Assembly (NCBI RefSeq): GCF_900102525.1
Contig: NZ_FNBZ01000006.1
Location: forward strand, 124,001 to 188,000
Length of the DNA: 64,000 bases
Source: Allobosea robiniae
GTDB lineage: Bacteria; Pseudomonadota; Alphaproteobacteria; Rhizobiales; Beijerinckiaceae
Direction of reading: 5' to 3'
Every line of letters starts with the position of its first letter. Positions within the stretch are counted from its first letter, which is position 1. Under the pieces are notes generated by a model. The model ran no database searches, was not told where the DNA came from, and worked only from the letters and a program-made list of their open reading frames with translations. Made by a program: the position numbers and the translations under genes. Positions 19,997-31,096 of this stretch are shown here, one piece after another.

Positions 19997-21058
19997 ATGG
20001 CAGAGCCAGTTTTCTTTCCGTTCGCGACCTCGCTGGACTTCGGCGAGGTCGCAAGCATTTCAGGCGGCACCTTGCCGGAGGGCGTGGAGTCGACCCGCAG
20101 GATCGACGGCATTGCCGCCCTCGAAACGGCTGGTCCGGCCGATCTCGCCTATATGGACAATCCGAAATACACGGACGCCCTGGCGGCAACCAAGGCGGGC
20201 CTGTGCATCGTCTCGCCGCGTTTCGCCGATCGTGTTCCGGCGGGAACGGTGACCCTGGTGTCGCCGGCGCCGTATCACGCCTTCGCGAAGATCATGGCGC
20301 GCTGCTTTCCGAGCGCACTGAAGCCTGAATCGATCTTCGCCTCGCAGGGCGTCGCGCCGGGTGCCATCGTCCATGCCACGGCCGTCCTCGAGGCGGGCGT
20401 CACCGTCGATCCCGGCGCGGTCATCGGCCCCGGGGCCGAGATCGGGGCAGGGACTGTCGTCGCCTCGCATGCGGTCATCGGCCCGCAGGTCCGGATCGGG
20501 CGCAACTGCTCGATCGGGGCGGGCAGCACGATCCAGGCGTCCCTGATCGGCAACCGGGTCATTATCCACCCCGGCGCGCGGATCGGGCAGGACGGTTTCG
20601 GCTTCGCGATGAGCCCCAAGGGGCACATGAAGGTGCCGCAGATCGGCCGCGTCATCATTCAGGATGATGTCGAGATCGGTGCCAACAGCACGGTCGACCG
20701 TGGCGCCAGCCGCGACACGGTAATCGGCGAAGGCACCAAGATCGATAACCTCGTCCAGATCGGCCATAACTGCGTCATCGGCCGTCATTGCGTGATCTGC
20801 GCCCAGACCGGCCTTGCGGGTTCTTCCACGCTCGAGGATTTCGTGGTGCTTGGCGGCCAGGTCGGGCTCGCCGGTCATCTCACCATCGGCGTCGGCGCAC
20901 AGATCGCGGCGCAGAGCGGTGTCGCCGGCGATGTTCCACGCGGCGCGCGCTATGGCGGATATCCCGCCCAGCCCGCGCTCGGTTGGGCGCGCGAGACCGC
21001 GTTGCTCAAGACGCTGGTGGCCAATCGCGGCAAGAAGCCGGGCGCATCGCAGGGTTGA
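19997..21058 (+). CDS. lpxD: UDP-3-O-acylglucosamine N-acyltransferase
   Basis: Third lipid A step: N-acylation of UDP-3-O-acyl-glucosamine by acyl-ACP. 353 aa from ATG 19997, which gives the family-like opening [23 protein letters not shown] 19967 in frame is an alternative. The N-terminal uridine-binding domain is followed by a long left-handed beta-helix of hexapeptide repeats; the catalytic His lies in [13 protein letters not shown]. Operon with fabZ, lpxA, lpxI and lpxB downstream. Confidence 0.95.
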   Translation: MAEPVFFPFATSLDFGEVASISGGTLPEGVESTRRIDGIAALETAGPADLAYMDNPKYTDALAATKAGLCIVSPRFADRVPAGTVTLVSPAPYHAFAKIMARCFPSALKPESIFASQGVAPGAIVHATAVLEAGVTVDPGAVIGPGAEIGAGTVVASHAVIGPQVRIGRNCSIGAGSTIQASLIGNRVIIHPGARIGQDGFGFAMSPKGHMKVPQIGRVIIQDDVEIGANSTVDRGASRDTVIGEGTKIDNLVQIGHNCVIGRHCVICAQTGLAGSSTLEDFVVLGGQVGLAGHLTIGVGAQIAAQSGVAGDVPRGARYGGYPAQPALGWARETALLKTLVANRGKKPGASQG

Positions 21059-21252
21059 GCCAGGCGTTTCCGCCGTCCGCTGGGGGCTTTCTGCTCCCGA
21101 TGCCAAGAATTTTGTTGCCGAACCCGCTCCGTTTCCGGCAAAGCGGCGGAAGGCTTTGAAATCGTGGCGGGTTGCAGGAACGTTGCCTGCTCCCGGCCAC
21201 CGACGTGAATACAAGGCGCTGCCCGGCGACGGCACGCGGGAGAAGACAGACC

Positions 21253-21711
21253 ATGAGCGAGGCGACGACGGCACTGGGTGTGATCGACATCCAGAAGATC
21301 ATGGCCAGCATCCCCCACCGTTATCCGTTTCTGCTGGTCGATCGCGTCGTCGAGATCGATGGCGATACGTCCGGCGTCGGGATCAAGAACGTCACGGTCA
21401 ACGAACCCCAGTTCACCGGCCACTTCCCGGAACGACCGGTGTTTCCGGGCGTGCTGATGATCGAGGCGATGGCGCAGACGGCCGGTGTCCTGGTCGTGAA
21501 TGCCCGCGAGGTCGGTGCGCAGGAGGTCAAGTCCGTCCTCTTCACCACGATCGACAAGGCGAAGTTCCGCAAGCCTGTCACGCCTGGCGACCAGATCCGC
21601 TTCCACCTCACCAAGCTCGCCCGCAAGCGCAACATCTTCTTCTATCGCGGCGAGGCCCGCGTCGACGGGGTGCTCGTGGCCGAAGCCGAGATTTCGGCGA
21701 TGGTCGTTTGA
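21253..21711 (+). CDS. fabZ: 3-hydroxyacyl-ACP dehydratase FabZ
   Basis: Dehydrates 3-hydroxyacyl-ACP in fatty acid synthesis and competes with LpxA for hydroxymyristoyl-ACP, which explains its place in the lipid A cluster. 152 aa from ATG 21253. The hot-dog fold motifs are intact: [18 protein letters not shown], catalytic His in [20 protein letters not shown] with the catalytic Glu in IEAMAQ. The 194-bp gap from lpxD is longer than the others in this cluster and holds no recognisable element. Confidence 0.96.
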   Translation: MSEATTALGVIDIQKIMASIPHRYPFLLVDRVVEIDGDTSGVGIKNVTVNEPQFTGHFPERPVFPGVLMIEAMAQTAGVLVVNAREVGAQEVKSVLFTTIDKAKFRKPVTPGDQIRFHLTKLARKRNIFFYRGEARVDGVLVAEAEISAMVV

Positions 21712-21746
21712 GCGGCGCGGCGGTTCAGGATCAGGGCAGCGTTTCG

Positions 21747-22556
21747 ATGAGCGTCTCCATTCATCCCATGTCGCTCGTCGACCCGAAGGCACAGCTTGCC
21801 CCGGGCGTGAAGATCGGGCCGTTCTGTCAGGTCGGCCCCGATGTCGTGCTCGGCGAAGGCGTCGAGCTCGTCAGCCATGCGGTCGTGGCCGGCCGGACCA
21901 CGATCGGCCCGCGCACGCGCATCTTCCCCTTCGCTTCGATCGGCCATCCGCCGCAGGACGTGAAGTATCGTGGCGAGCCCTCGACACTGACGATCGGGGA
22001 AGATTGCCAGATCCGCGAGGGGGTCACCATGAACCCCGGCACGGAAGGCGGCGGCATGATCACCAGCGTTGGTGATCGCTGCTTTTTCTTGGCCAATTCG
22101 CATGTCGGCCATGACAGCCGTCTCGGCAACAACATCATCTTCTCGAACAATGTGATGTGCGCCGGCCATGTCACGATCGGGAATTTCGTCATCGTCGGCG
22201 GCGGAGCCGGCCTGCAGCAGTTCATCCGTATCGGCGACCATGCCTTCATCGGCGGCGGAGCCGGCGTGCTGAGCGATGTCATTCCGTTCGGGACCATTCG
22301 TGACAACCCCGCGCATCTGGTCGGGCTCAATCTCATCGGCCTCAAGCGGCGCGGCTTCACGCGCGAGCAGATCCACGAGCTGCGCCGTGCCTATCGGCTG
22401 CTCTTCGCGGCCGAGGGGACCTTGACCGAGCGTGTCGAGGATGTCGCGGCCGAGTTCAGCGAGGACCCTCTGGTCCATGAGATCCTGAATTTCATCAGGG
22501 AAGGCGGCGACAAGGCGCTCTGCACGCCGCGGGACGCCACCGTCGCGGAGCGGTGA
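21747..22556 (+). CDS. lpxA: UDP-N-acetylglucosamine acyltransferase
   Basis: First lipid A step, O-acylation of UDP-GlcNAc. 269 aa from ATG 21747, giving SIHPMSLVDPKAQLAPGVKI; the same open frame upstream is a fabZ shadow. Hexapeptide beta-helix repeats run to about residue 190, with catalytic His in LANSHVGHDSRLGNN; the C-terminal helical domain (LKRRGFTREQIHELRRAYR) is typical. It overlaps lpxI by 3 nt (GTGA context). Confidence 0.96.
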   Translation: MSVSIHPMSLVDPKAQLAPGVKIGPFCQVGPDVVLGEGVELVSHAVVAGRTTIGPRTRIFPFASIGHPPQDVKYRGEPSTLTIGEDCQIREGVTMNPGTEGGGMITSVGDRCFFLANSHVGHDSRLGNNIIFSNNVMCAGHVTIGNFVIVGGGAGLQQFIRIGDHAFIGGGAGVLSDVIPFGTIRDNPAHLVGLNLIGLKRRGFTREQIHELRRAYRLLFAAEGTLTERVEDVAAEFSEDPLVHEILNFIREGGDKALCTPRDATVAER

Positions 22557-23422
22557 CCACCGATCAGCCTGCCGATGCAGCCGCCCCGCGCGGCCCGCTC
22601 GCGATGATCGTGGGGAGCGGCGACTATCCGCTCCAGCTCGCCCGCATCGTAACGGACAAGGGCGAGCGCCCCTATATCGCGGCGCTGGATGGGGCGGCCG
22701 ATCCCGCCGCTTTCGGTGACGGCGCGGATATCAGGACATATCGCCTGGGCCAGCTCGGCAGCCTGCTCGAAGAGCTGCACCGGCGCGGCATCGTCGATAT
22801 CGTCATGCTCGGGGCCCTGCCGCGACCGAGCTTCGGCTCGTTGCGCCCCGAGGTCTCGACGCTCAAATACATGCCGCATTTCGCCAAGGCCTTTCTGGGC
22901 GGCGACGATCATCTGCTGCGCGGCGTCGTCCGCTTCTTCGAGATGCAGGGCTTTCGCGTCCACGGGCCGGCCGAGATCGCTCCCGAGATGACCGCGCCAC
23001 GCGGGGCGCTTGGCCGCCGGCAGGCCTCTGCGGAGCAGCGTGCCGAGCTTGAACGCGGCTTCGCCTTGCTCGCCACGCTGTCCCCCTTCGATGTCGGGCA
23101 GGCGGCCATCCTGGCCGATCATCGTGTCGTCGCGATCGAGGCTGCCGAAGGCACGGATGCGATGATCAGGCGGGTCGCCGATCTCGTCGCGCGCGGGCGC
23201 CTCAAGATCGGCAAGGGCGACGGCTTCCTAGTGAAGGTTCCGAAGACGGGGCAGGACCTGCGCGTCGATATGCCTGCCATCGGGCCGGATACCCTGCGCA
23301 ACATTGCCGAGGCCGGGCTCTCCGGCATCGGTGTCCGGGCCGGCGAGGTCCTGGTCGGCGACCGTGCTGCGCTCGGCCGGCAGGCAGACGAGCTCGGCCT
23401 CTTCGTCGAGGGCTTTGCCTGA
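22553..23422 (+). CDS. lpxI: UDP-2,3-diacylglucosamine pyrophosphatase LpxI
   Basis: Fourth lipid A step in alphaproteobacteria, cleaving UDP-2,3-diacylglucosamine to lipid X and UMP; it replaces the unrelated LpxH of enterobacteria. 289 aa with GTG 22553 overlapping the lpxA stop. The DUF1009 family features are visible: LAMIVGSGDYPLQLARI at the N-terminus, RGVVRFFEMQGFRVHGP in the middle, and EGTDAMIRRVADL with GDGFLVKVPKTGQD in the catalytic C-terminal domain. lpxB begins on its stop codon (TGATG). Confidence 0.93.
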   Translation: MTTDQPADAAAPRGPLAMIVGSGDYPLQLARIVTDKGERPYIAALDGAADPAAFGDGADIRTYRLGQLGSLLEELHRRGIVDIVMLGALPRPSFGSLRPEVSTLKYMPHFAKAFLGGDDHLLRGVVRFFEMQGFRVHGPAEIAPEMTAPRGALGRRQASAEQRAELERGFALLATLSPFDVGQAAILADHRVVAIEAAEGTDAMIRRVADLVARGRLKIGKGDGFLVKVPKTGQDLRVDMPAIGPDTLRNIAEAGLSGIGVRAGEVLVGDRAALGRQADELGLFVEGFA

Positions 23423-24594
23423 TGCGGCCGTTCCGCTTGGGCGTCATCGCCGGCGAGGCCTCGGGCGATGCCCTGGCCCTGCGCTTCCTCGCCGCGCTGC
23501 GCGAGCGATTGGGTGATCGCCCGATCGAGCTTTGCGGCGTGGGCGATCACGGCCTGCCCGAAGCCGGGCTCAGGCCGCTCTTTCCCCAGGCTGATATCGC
23601 CGTGATGGGCTTCGGCCCGGTGATCGCGCGCCTGCCCTTGCTGCTGCGGCGGATGGAGGATGCGGCACGCGGCATCGCTGCTTTCGAGCCCGATCTGCTG
23701 CTGACGATCGACAGCCCGGATTTCTGCCTGCGCGTCGCGAAGAAGGTGAGGGCGCGGGCGCCTTCCATCCCGATCGTGCACTGGGTCTGCCCCAGCGTCT
23801 GGGCCTGGCGTTCCGGCCGCGCAAGGCGGATGGCACCGCATGTCGATCGCATCCTTGCCCTGCTGCCCTTCGAGCCCGCTGCGCTCGCCCGCTTGCACGG
23901 CCCCGAGACGATCTATGTCGGCCACCCGCTGATGGAGCGGCTCGACGAGATGCGCCCGGATGCGGATGAGCAGCGTCGTCGCGACGACGCGGGGCGGCCG
24001 CTGGTGCTCGTCCTTCCCGGCAGCCGGCGTTCCGAGATCCACCATCTGATGCCGGTCTTCGGCGAGGCGGTGGCGAAGGTCGCGGCAGTTGTGCCCGGTG
24101 CTCGCTTCGTCTTGCCGGCCGTGCCGCGGCTCCAGCCGATGATCGCCGATGCGGCAGCGCGCTGGCCGGTCGGACCCGAGATCGTGACCGGCGACGCGGC
24201 CAAGCTGGCGGCATTCCGCGGGGCCCGCGCGGCGCTGGCGGCATCCGGAACGGTGACGCTGGAGCTTGCCTTGTCGCAGATCCCGACGGTCGCAGCCTAT
24301 CGCGGGGCGAATTGGGAGGCGTTTCTGGCGCGCCGCCTCGTCAAGCTGCCGAGCGTGATCCTGCCCAACCTGATCCTCGGCCGCAGCATCGTTCCGGAAT
24401 TCATCCAGGAGGAGGCGACGGCGGAGGCGCTGAGCAGCCATCTCCTCGCCGTCATGGCCGAGGGCGACAAGCGCCGGGAACAGCTCGACGGCTTCATCGA
24501 GGTCGAGACCATCATGCGCTCGGCCGGGCCGAGCCCTGCGGCGAACGCGGTCGCGGCGGCGCTGGCAATCTTGCCGTCCGCGCAGGCGGGCTGA
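23422..24594 (+). CDS. lpxB: Lipid-A-disaccharide synthase
   Basis: GT19 glycosyltransferase joining lipid X to UDP-diacylglucosamine. 390 aa, overlapping lpxI by one base. Motifs: LGVIAGEASGDALALRFLAA at the N-terminus, VHWVCPSVWAWRSGRARRMA, TIYVGHPLMERL, LPGSRRSEIHHLMPVF, and ASGTVTLELALSQIPTV in the sugar-nucleotide binding half. It ends the lpxD-fabZ-lpxA-lpxI-lpxB cluster. Confidence 0.96.
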   Translation: MRPFRLGVIAGEASGDALALRFLAALRERLGDRPIELCGVGDHGLPEAGLRPLFPQADIAVMGFGPVIARLPLLLRRMEDAARGIAAFEPDLLLTIDSPDFCLRVAKKVRARAPSIPIVHWVCPSVWAWRSGRARRMAPHVDRILALLPFEPAALARLHGPETIYVGHPLMERLDEMRPDADEQRRRDDAGRPLVLVLPGSRRSEIHHLMPVFGEAVAKVAAVVPGARFVLPAVPRLQPMIADAAARWPVGPEIVTGDAAKLAAFRGARAALAASGTVTLELALSQIPTVAAYRGANWEAFLARRLVKLPSVILPNLILGRSIVPEFIQEEATAEALSSHLLAVMAEGDKRREQLDGFIEVETIMRSAGPSPAANAVAAALAILPSAQAG

Positions 24595-24617
24595 CAGAAG
24601 CGCACACAGCGCCTCCT

Positions 24618-24709
24618 GTCATGGTCGGGCTTGTCCCGACCATCCACGCCTTCATCCAGTCTATCCGGCGTTCAAGACGTGGATGCCCGCCACAAGGAGC
24701 ATCATGGCG
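24618..24709 (+). repeat. Dispersed intergenic repeat, family A, copy 2
   Basis: About 92 bp between lpxB and gltA matching the reverse complement of 2224-2316. The start is itself partly palindromic (GGTCGGGCTTGTCCCGACC), so the RNA would fold. Located between convergent genes, it may serve as a bidirectional terminator. The rest of this 223-bp gap shows nothing further. Confidence 0.7.
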
Positions 24710-24817
24710 CGGCTCCCTGGACAATCAGCGACCCCGGGGCGATCACGGCCAATTCACCACGAAAAAAGGCGCGAGGCTTTCGCCGCGCGCCTTTCCGGAT
24801 AGCTGATATCCCTGCGA

Positions 24818-26107
24818 TCAGCGGCGGCCGATCGGCGGGTAGTCGCGCTGTGCCGAGCCGGTATAGAGCTGGCGCGGGCGGCCGATCTTCTGGGACGGGT
24901 CCTCGATCATTTCCTTCCACTGCGCGATCCAGCCGACCGTGCGGGCAACCGCGAAGAGCACCGTGAACATCGAGGTCGGGAAGCCCATCGCCTTGAGGGT
25001 GATGCCCGAATAGAAGTCGATGTTCGGGTAGAGCTTCTTCTCGATGAAGTACTCGTCCGACAGCGCGATGCGCTCCAGCTCGACCGCGACGTCGAGCAGC
25101 GGGTCGTCCTTGATGCCGAGCTCGTTCAGCACCTCATGCGTGGTCTTCTGCATGATCTTTGCGCGTGGATCGTAGTTCTTGTAGACCCGGTGGCCGAAGC
25201 CCATCAGGCGGAACGGATCGTTCTTGTCCTTCGCCTTGGCGATGTATTTCGGGATGTTGTCGACCGAGCCGATCTCCTCGAGCATCTTGAGCGCGGCTTC
25301 GTTGGCGCCGCCATGGGCGGGGCCCCACAGGCAGGCCGTGCCGGCCGCGATGCAGGCGAAGGGATTGGCGCCCGAGGAGCCGGCGAGCCTCACCGTCGAG
25401 GTCGAGGCGTTCTGCTCATGGTCGGCGTGCAGGATGAAGATGCGGTCGAGCGCGCGCGACAGCACCGGGTTGACCTTGTATTCCTCGGCCGGCACCGCGA
25501 AGCACATCCGCAGGAAGTTCGAGGTGTAGTCCAGCGAGTTCAGCGGATACACGAAGGGCTGGCCGATCGTGTACTTGTAGGCCATCGCGGCGAGCGTCGG
25601 CACCTTCGCGATCATGCGCATCGAAGCGATCATGCGCTGATGCGGGTCCGAGATGTCGGTCGAGTCGTGATAGAAGGCCGACATCGCGCCGATCGAGGCG
25701 ACCATCACCGCCATCGGATGCGCGTCGCGGCGGAAGCCTTGGAAGAAGCGGGCCATCTGCTCGTGCACCATGGTGTGGCGCGTGATGCGATAGTCGAAAT
25801 CGGCCTTCTGGGCGGCCGTCGGCAGCTCGCCCTCGAGCAGCAGGTAGCAGGTCTCGAGGAAGTCGCCGTGCTCGGCGAGCTGCTCGATCGGGTAGCCGCG
25901 ATAGAGCAGCACGCCCTTGTCGCCGTCGATATAGGTGATCTGCGACTCGCAGCTCGCCGTCGAGGTGAAGCCGGGATCATAGGTGAACATGCCCGTCTGG
26001 GCGTAGAGCTTGGCGATGTCGATGACGGCGGGGCCGACCGACCCCTCCTTGATCGCCATGTCGACGGTCTTGTCGCCGACCTGGAGCTGGCTGGTATTTC
26101 CGCTCAT
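24818..26107 (-). CDS. gltA: Citrate synthase
   Basis: Condenses acetyl-CoA and oxaloacetate at the entry of the TCA cycle. 429 aa from ATG 26107; AAAGGA lies 9 bp upstream. It is the hexameric, NADH-sensitive Gram-negative type by length and by the N-terminal [18 protein letters not shown]. Active-site residues are in [20 protein letters not shown] (His), [12 protein letters not shown] (His) and [16 protein letters not shown] (His and Arg), with Asp in [11 protein letters not shown]. It converges on lpxB. Confidence 0.97.
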   Translation of the reverse strand: MSGNTSQLQVGDKTVDMAIKEGSVGPAVIDIAKLYAQTGMFTYDPGFTSTASCESQITYIDGDKGVLLYRGYPIEQLAEHGDFLETCYLLLEGELPTAAQKADFDYRITRHTMVHEQMARFFQGFRRDAHPMAVMVASIGAMSAFYHDSTDISDPHQRMIASMRMIAKVPTLAAMAYKYTIGQPFVYPLNSLDYTSNFLRMCFAVPAEEYKVNPVLSRALDRIFILHADHEQNASTSTVRLAGSSGANPFACIAAGTACLWGPAHGGANEAALKMLEEIGSVDNIPKYIAKAKDKNDPFRLMGFGHRVYKNYDPRAKIMQKTTHEVLNELGIKDDPLLDVAVELERIALSDEYFIEKKLYPNIDFYSGITLKAMGFPTSMFTVLFAVARTVGWIAQWKEMIEDPSQKIGRPRQLYTGSAQRDYPPIGRR

Positions 26108-26478
26108 CGATACCGATCCTTTCAAGGCTCGCTGCTGTTCAGCCCCGGTTCCGCCTCTCCGCGCTTGCGCGCCGGGCATCTCTCATCCGAAGGCCGCGAT
26201 ATGACGAACACATGTCGGAAGGAGAAGGGAGAAGTCGGTCCATGTGACTGATTTACAAGCAATATTCGTGCCTCGCCACGTTGCCGCGGTGCAATGCACA
26301 TGCGCGTCACTAGACCATTTGCGCAGCGCATTCAACCGAGCCAAAAGGCGGTTGGAACCGCGCTGGGCTCATATCTGCGCGAGCATCAGTGCCGTCGCCT
26401 TTTGCAAGGCGGCGGTTGGTCCAGGGGATCGGGAGTTGGCTGGCTTTTCGGGCAGGCCAAAACCCGGATCGGAGCCGT
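26108..26478. other. 371-bp gap between gltA and gltX
   Basis: Must hold the gltA promoter (gltA is transcribed leftward from 26107) and the end of the gltX transcript. I see no convincing gene, hairpin with T-run or repeat. A site resembling a LexA box (GAAC at 26211) lacks its second half and is not counted. Confidence 0.5.
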
Positions 26479-27900
26479 TCAAGCCGTCTGGTCGGCGAGC
26501 CGCGCCAGCGTCTCTTCACGACCCAGAACCGCCATGACGTCGAAGAGGCCCGGCGACATCGCCCGGCCGGTCAGCGCTGCGCGCAGCGGCTGCGCGGCCT
26601 GCCCGAGCTTGAGCCCGCTTTCCTCGACATAGGCGCGCACCGCCGCTTCGAGCGGCGCAGGCGTCCAGTCGCCGACGGCAGCGAGCTTTTCCGCGATCTT
26701 CGGCAGGCGCTGGCGCGCGGCTTCGTCGAGCAGGCCCTTGGCCTTGTCGTCGAGCTGCAGCGGGCGCTGGGCATAGAGATAGAAGGCGCTGTCGAGCAGT
26801 TCGATCAGCGTCTTGGCGCGCTCCTTGAGGCCGGGCATGGCGGCGAGGAATTTGGCCTCCAGTTCGGGCGAGAGCGTCGGCCCCAGCCCGCGCGCCGGTC
26901 CGATCTCCGGCAGGATGACCTTGAGCGCAGCGAGCAGCTCCACATCATCGGACTGGCGCATGTAGAGGCCGTTGAGGTTCTCCAGCTTGGCGTAGTCGAA
27001 GCGCGCCGGCGAACGGCCGATCGAGGAGAGATTGAAGGCGTCGATCATCTCCTGCGTCGAGAAGACCTCCTGGTCGCCATGGCTCCAGCCCAGCCGCACC
27101 AGATAGTTGCGCAGAGCCGCCGGCAGGTAGCCCATCGAGCGATAGGCATCGATGCCGAGCGCACCATGGCGCTTGGAGAGCTTGGCACCGTCCGAGCCAT
27201 GGATCAGCGGGATATGCGACATGCTCGGCACGTCCCAGCCCAGCGCCTCGTAGATCTGGGTCTGGCGGGCGGCATTGGTCAGGTGGTCGTCGCCGCGGAT
27301 GATATGGGTCACGCCCATGTCGTGGTCGTCGACCACCACCGCGAGCATATAGGTCGGCGTGCCGTCCGAGCGCAGCAGCACGAGGTCGTCGAGATTCTCG
27401 TTCTGCCAGACGACGCGGCCCTGGACCTCGTCATTGACCACGGTCTCGCCGGTCTGCGGCGCCTTGAGGCGGATCACCGGCTTTGCGCCTTCCGGCGCCG
27501 TCGCTGGGTCGCGGTCGCGCCAGCGCCCGTCATAGCGCAGCGGCTTGCCCTCGGCGCGTGCCTTCTCGCGCATCTCCTCGAGCTCGGCCTGGGTCGCATA
27601 GCAGTGATAGGCCTTGCCGGCGGCAAGCATCTGCTCGGCGACCTCGCGATGCCGCGCCACGCGCTGGAACTGGTAGACGGTCTGGCCGTCCCAATCGAGG
27701 CCGAGCCATTCCAGCCCGTCGAGGATCGCGGCGATCGCCGCGTCAGTCGAGCGTTCCCGGTCGGTATCCTCGATGCGCAGCAGCATCTTGCCGCCTTGCC
27801 GGCGCGAATAGAGCCAGTTGAACAGCGCGGTCCGGGCTCCGCCGATATGCAGGAAACCGGTGGGCGAGGGCGCAAAGCGCGTGACGACGGCGTTGCTCAT
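26479..27900 (-). CDS. gltX: Glutamyl-tRNA synthetase
   Basis: Class I aminoacyl-tRNA synthetase charging tRNA-Glu (and possibly tRNA-Gln, as in most alphaproteobacteria, which then use GatCAB). 473 aa from ATG 27900; the frame stays open far upstream on the comEC antisense, which is a GC-rich shadow. HIGH-type motif: [25 protein letters not shown]-type motif: [13 protein letters not shown]; the tRNA and Glu contact region [11 protein letters not shown] is intact. Divergent from comEC with 171 bp between. Confidence 0.96.
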   Translation of the reverse strand: MSNAVVTRFAPSPTGFLHIGGARTALFNWLYSRRQGGKMLLRIEDTDRERSTDAAIAAILDGLEWLGLDWDGQTVYQFQRVARHREVAEQMLAAGKAYHCYATQAELEEMREKARAEGKPLRYDGRWRDRDPATAPEGAKPVIRLKAPQTGETVVNDEVQGRVVWQNENLDDLVLLRSDGTPTYMLAVVVDDHDMGVTHIIRGDDHLTNAARQTQIYEALGWDVPSMSHIPLIHGSDGAKLSKRHGALGIDAYRSMGYLPAALRNYLVRLGWSHGDQEVFSTQEMIDAFNLSSIGRSPARFDYAKLENLNGLYMRQSDDVELLAALKVILPEIGPARGLGPTLSPELEAKFLAAMPGLKERAKTLIELLDSAFYLYAQRPLQLDDKAKGLLDEAARQRLPKIAEKLAAVGDWTPAPLEAAVRAYVEESGLKLGQAAQPLRAALTGRAMSPGLFDVMAVLGREETLARLADQTA

Positions 27901-28071
27901 GGGAGGAAACTCCGGCCGGGCGGCGCAGGGCCGTCCGGGGCAAGACAGGGGAAAGGCGCCAGATCCCGACATGACACAAGTCGAGACATGACAACCGGCG
28001 CGCGCCCTGTAACATGGCTTGGCCGGAAACGTTAAGCGGTCAAATCGCAGCGCCGGCAGGGGAGGCGGGCG

Positions 28072-30363
28072 ATGCAGCCGGCGCCGCCGGGGCAGGGGCA
28101 ATCGGGAAGCCGGCGCGGCGCGCGCGCCGATGCCTTGCCGGCTCGCCTCCATGTCCCGGCCTCGCTGGCAGCAGGTCTCCGCGCCCTGCTTCGGCAGCTT
28201 TGGCTTCAGCTCCGGCAAGGCTTCGCGCTGGAGGCCGAAAGACGGCGCCCCTTCCTCTGGCTGCCGATCGCGATGGGCGTCGGCATCCTGCTCTATTTCG
28301 CAGCCGATCGTGAGCCGGCACTCTGGGCGCCGCTGCTCGGCCTGACCCTGAGCGCTGCACTGGCCTTCGCCCTGCGCCTGCGCCGCTTCGCCGCGATGGC
28401 CTGCCTCGCCTCGGCCGCAGCTTTCGCCGGATTCGCCGCCGGGGTCTGGCGTACGGCCGATATTGCGGCGCCGATGCTGGAGCGGCCGCGCATCGGCAAG
28501 CTCTCCGGCTTCGTCGAGAGCGTCGAGGCCCGCGACAAGGGCGCGCGGCTCGTGCTGCTGGTGACGGAGATCGCCAATGTGCCGGCTGATCAGCGTCCGA
28601 AGCGCGTCCGCGTCAATATTCGGCAAGGCTCCGTGGCACCGGGCGACCATATCGTTGCCACGGCGCGCCTGCTGCCGCCGCCGGGACCGGCGCGGGCCGG
28701 CGGCTATGATTTCGGCCGTGATGCCTTCTTCCGCGGGATCGGCGCCGTCGGCAGCATCTCCGGCAAGATCGCGCTCGCGCCTGCGCCCCATCCGATGCCG
28801 ACGCGCCTTGCGATCGATGTGATGATCGACCGCGCCCGCAACGCGCTGACGAAGCGCATCGCCGAGGTCGGAGGCGGGCAGGGCGGGGCGGTCGCCGCGG
28901 CGCTCGTCACCGGCAAGCGCGGCCTGATCACCGAAGCGACGAACAACGACCTGCGCGCCGCCGGCATCTATCACATCGTCTCGATCTCGGGCCTGCACAT
29001 GGTGCTCGCCGCCGGCACGATCTTCTGGCTGGTCCGGGCGCTGCTGGTCCTGTCGCAGACGGTGGCGCTGCACTGGCCGGTCAAGAAGATCGCGGCGGCA
29101 GCGGCGATGCTTGGCGCGACCGCCTATTGCATCTTTTCCGGGGGCGATGTCGCGACCGAGCGCTCGCTCATCATGACGCTGGTCATGCTTGGCGCGATCC
29201 TCGTCGACCGCGCCGCGCTCAGCATGCGCAATCTTGCGCTGGCCGCCATGATCGTGCTGCTGCGCGAGCCGGAAGCCTTGCTCGGGCCGAGCTTCCAGAT
29301 GTCCTTCGGTGCGGTCGCGGCGCTGATCGCCTTCGCGGAACGCTGGGAAGGGCGAAGCCGCACCGAGCCGCCGCGCGTGTTGCCCTGGCCGCTCGGAGCC
29401 GTTGGGACGGCGGCGCTCGGCATCCTCGTCACCACTATGCTGGCCACCGCCGCGACGGCGCCCTTCGGAGCCTATCACTTCCAGACCTTCAATCCCTTCG
29501 GCCTGCTCGGCAACGCCATGGCGCTGCCCTTCGTCTCGCTCTTCGTCATGCCGGCGGCGGTGTTCGGCGTGCTCGCCTATCCGTTCGGGCTGGACTGGCC
29601 GGCCTGGGCCTTGATGGGGCTCGCCTCCGACGTCGTCCTCAAAGTGGCGCATTGGGTCGCGGCCATCGACCATTCCACCGTGACGGTGGCGGCTTTCGGC
29701 TCAGGCGTGCTCGCCTGCTTTGCGATGGCGCTGCTCTGGCTGACACTCTGGACCACGGCCTGGCGCTGGCTTGCGGCCCTGCCGCTGATCTTCGGCGTCG
29801 CGATCGCCGGAAAGCCGGAGCGGCCGGAAATCCTGATCGAGCGCGATGGCTCCGGGATGGCGGTGCGCGGTTCCGACGGGCGCCTCGCCATCGCGGGCAA
29901 ACCCAGCCGCTTCGTCCTGCAGCAATGGCTCGCCGCCGATGGTGACAGCCGCTCGCCCGACGATCCCAGCTTGCGCGCCGGCATCGCCTGCGACCGGCTG
30001 GCATGCGTTGCGCAGACCGCCGACAAGCGCACGGTCTCCTATACGCGCGAGCGACTCGCCATCATCGAGGATTGCCAGCGCGCCGACCTCGTCGTCACCG
30101 CAATCCCCTGGGGCGGCACCTGCAAGGCCAGGCTGGTCGAGCGCATGACGCTATCGCGCGACGGCGCGACCTCGCTCTACCGGACAGCGTCGGGATGGAG
30201 CAGCCATATCGCGGAGCAGTCCGACAGCGAGCGGCCCTGGAGCCGCCGGCGCGAGCGGCGCCTGACGGAGCCAGGCACGCGTTCCACCAATCAGTCAGTC
30301 ACCGTACAACCCGCACCGGCCGCCGACAGCGAAGCCGAGGCCGACACCGAACGCCTTCAGTAG
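28072..30363 (+). CDS. comEC: ComEC/Rec2 family competence membrane protein
   Basis: Polytopic inner-membrane protein of the DNA-uptake channel family. 763 aa from ATG 28072, with GGGGAGG eight bases upstream. After an N-terminal DUF4131-like region ([20 protein letters not shown]) comes the competence domain with about eight to ten helices, containing [20 protein letters not shown], a hallmark of the family. The C-terminal ~170 residues do not show the HxHxDH metal motif of the metallo-beta-lactamase nuclease domain of Bacillus ComEC and end in a polar, acidic tail. It overlaps the lexA end by 7 bp tail to tail. Whether this organism is transformable is unknown. Confidence 0.9.
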   Translation: MQPAPPGQGQSGSRRGARADALPARLHVPASLAAGLRALLRQLWLQLRQGFALEAERRRPFLWLPIAMGVGILLYFAADREPALWAPLLGLTLSAALAFALRLRRFAAMACLASAAAFAGFAAGVWRTADIAAPMLERPRIGKLSGFVESVEARDKGARLVLLVTEIANVPADQRPKRVRVNIRQGSVAPGDHIVATARLLPPPGPARAGGYDFGRDAFFRGIGAVGSISGKIALAPAPHPMPTRLAIDVMIDRARNALTKRIAEVGGGQGGAVAAALVTGKRGLITEATNNDLRAAGIYHIVSISGLHMVLAAGTIFWLVRALLVLSQTVALHWPVKKIAAAAAMLGATAYCIFSGGDVATERSLIMTLVMLGAILVDRAALSMRNLALAAMIVLLREPEALLGPSFQMSFGAVAALIAFAERWEGRSRTEPPRVLPWPLGAVGTAALGILVTTMLATAATAPFGAYHFQTFNPFGLLGNAMALPFVSLFVMPAAVFGVLAYPFGLDWPAWALMGLASDVVLKVAHWVAAIDHSTVTVAAFGSGVLACFAMALLWLTLWTTAWRWLAALPLIFGVAIAGKPERPEILIERDGSGMAVRGSDGRLAIAGKPSRFVLQQWLAADGDSRSPDDPSLRAGIACDRLACVAQTADKRTVSYTRERLAIIEDCQRADLVVTAIPWGGTCKARLVERMTLSRDGATSLYRTASGWSSHIAEQSDSERPWSRRRERRLTEPGTRSTNQSVTVQPAPAADSEAEADTERLQ

Positions 30364-31064
30364 CGCCGCATCAGATTGACCAGCCGGCCCTGGATCTTGA
30401 CCCGGTCGGGGCCGAGCACACGGGTCTCGTAGGCCGGGTTCGCCGCTTCGAGCGCGATCGAGGAGCCGCGCTTGCGCAGGCGCTTCAGCGTCGCTTCCTC
30501 GTCATCGATCAACGCCACGACGATGTCGCCGGTATTGGCCGTGTCCTGCCTGCGGATGACGACGGTGTCGCCGTCGAGAATGCCGGCCTCGACCATCGAA
30601 TCGCCGCGCACTTCCAGCGCGTAATGCTCGCCGGAGCCGAGCATGTCCGGCGGCAGCGAGACGGTGTGGCTGCGGCTCTGGATCGCCGAGATCGGCGTGC
30701 CCGCCGCGATGCGGCCCATCACCGGGATGGCGATGGAATGCCGGCTGTCGTCCTCGGCAGGGCGCGGCTTGGCCATGCTGGGCTGTGAGCCCAGGCCGCC
30801 CTGGACGATGGCCGGACTGAAGCGGGGCCGCACCTGAGGCGCGCCGAGCCCGTCCGGCATCTTGATGACTTCGAGCGCGCGCGCCCGGTTCGGCAGGCGG
30901 CGGATGAAGCCGCGCTCCTCCAGGGCCATGATCAGGCGGTGAATGCCGGATTTCGAGCGCAGGTCGAGCGCATCCTTCATCTCGTCGAAGGAGGGCGGCA
31001 CGCCACTTTCGCGCAAGCGTTCCTGGATGAAGCGCAGGAGTTCATGTTGCTTGCGTGTCAGCAT
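30357..31064 (-). CDS. lexA: LexA repressor
   Basis: SOS-response repressor, 235 aa. N-terminal winged helix-turn-helix ([40 protein letters not shown]). The cleavage site is Ala-Gly in [14 protein letters not shown]; the catalytic Ser is in [17 protein letters not shown] and Lys in [12 protein letters not shown], so RecA-stimulated self-cleavage should work. A GAAC-N7-GAAC box at 31121-31135 and an imperfect one at 31097-31111 lie upstream, predicting autoregulation. The same boxes control the microprotein at 2490. Confidence 0.97.
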   Translation of the reverse strand: MLTRKQHELLRFIQERLRESGVPPSFDEMKDALDLRSKSGIHRLIMALEERGFIRRLPNRARALEVIKMPDGLGAPQVRPRFSPAIVQGGLGSQPSMAKPRPAEDDSRHSIAIPVMGRIAAGTPISAIQSRSHTVSLPPDMLGSGEHYALEVRGDSMVEAGILDGDTVVIRRQDTANTGDIVVALIDDEEATLKRLRKRGSSIALEAANPAYETRVLGPDRVKIQGRLVNLMRRY

Positions 31065-31096
31065 GGTCGCCGCCAGCCCCTCAATGCGCAGATTCG

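Noticed and set aside
17221..20112. 963-codon frame antisense to bamA
   Set aside because: Same explanation: codon-position mirror of a GC-rich gene. No family resemblance, and it runs through the bamA promoter and lpxD start.
24631..24966. Open frame reading VQDVDARHK across the repeat at 24618-24709
   Set aside because: The same words appear in the reverse frame at 2224-2316 because the DNA is a dispersed repeat, not a shared protein.
26211..26226. LexA-box-like sequence GAAC-N7-GGAA upstream of gltA
   Set aside because: Second half-site does not match (GGAA instead of GAAC), and there is no reason for SOS control of citrate synthase.
27901..29673. Upstream extension of the gltX frame antisense to comEC
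   Set aside because: The gltX start is clear at 27900 (canonical N-terminus); the extension is a shadow of comEC.
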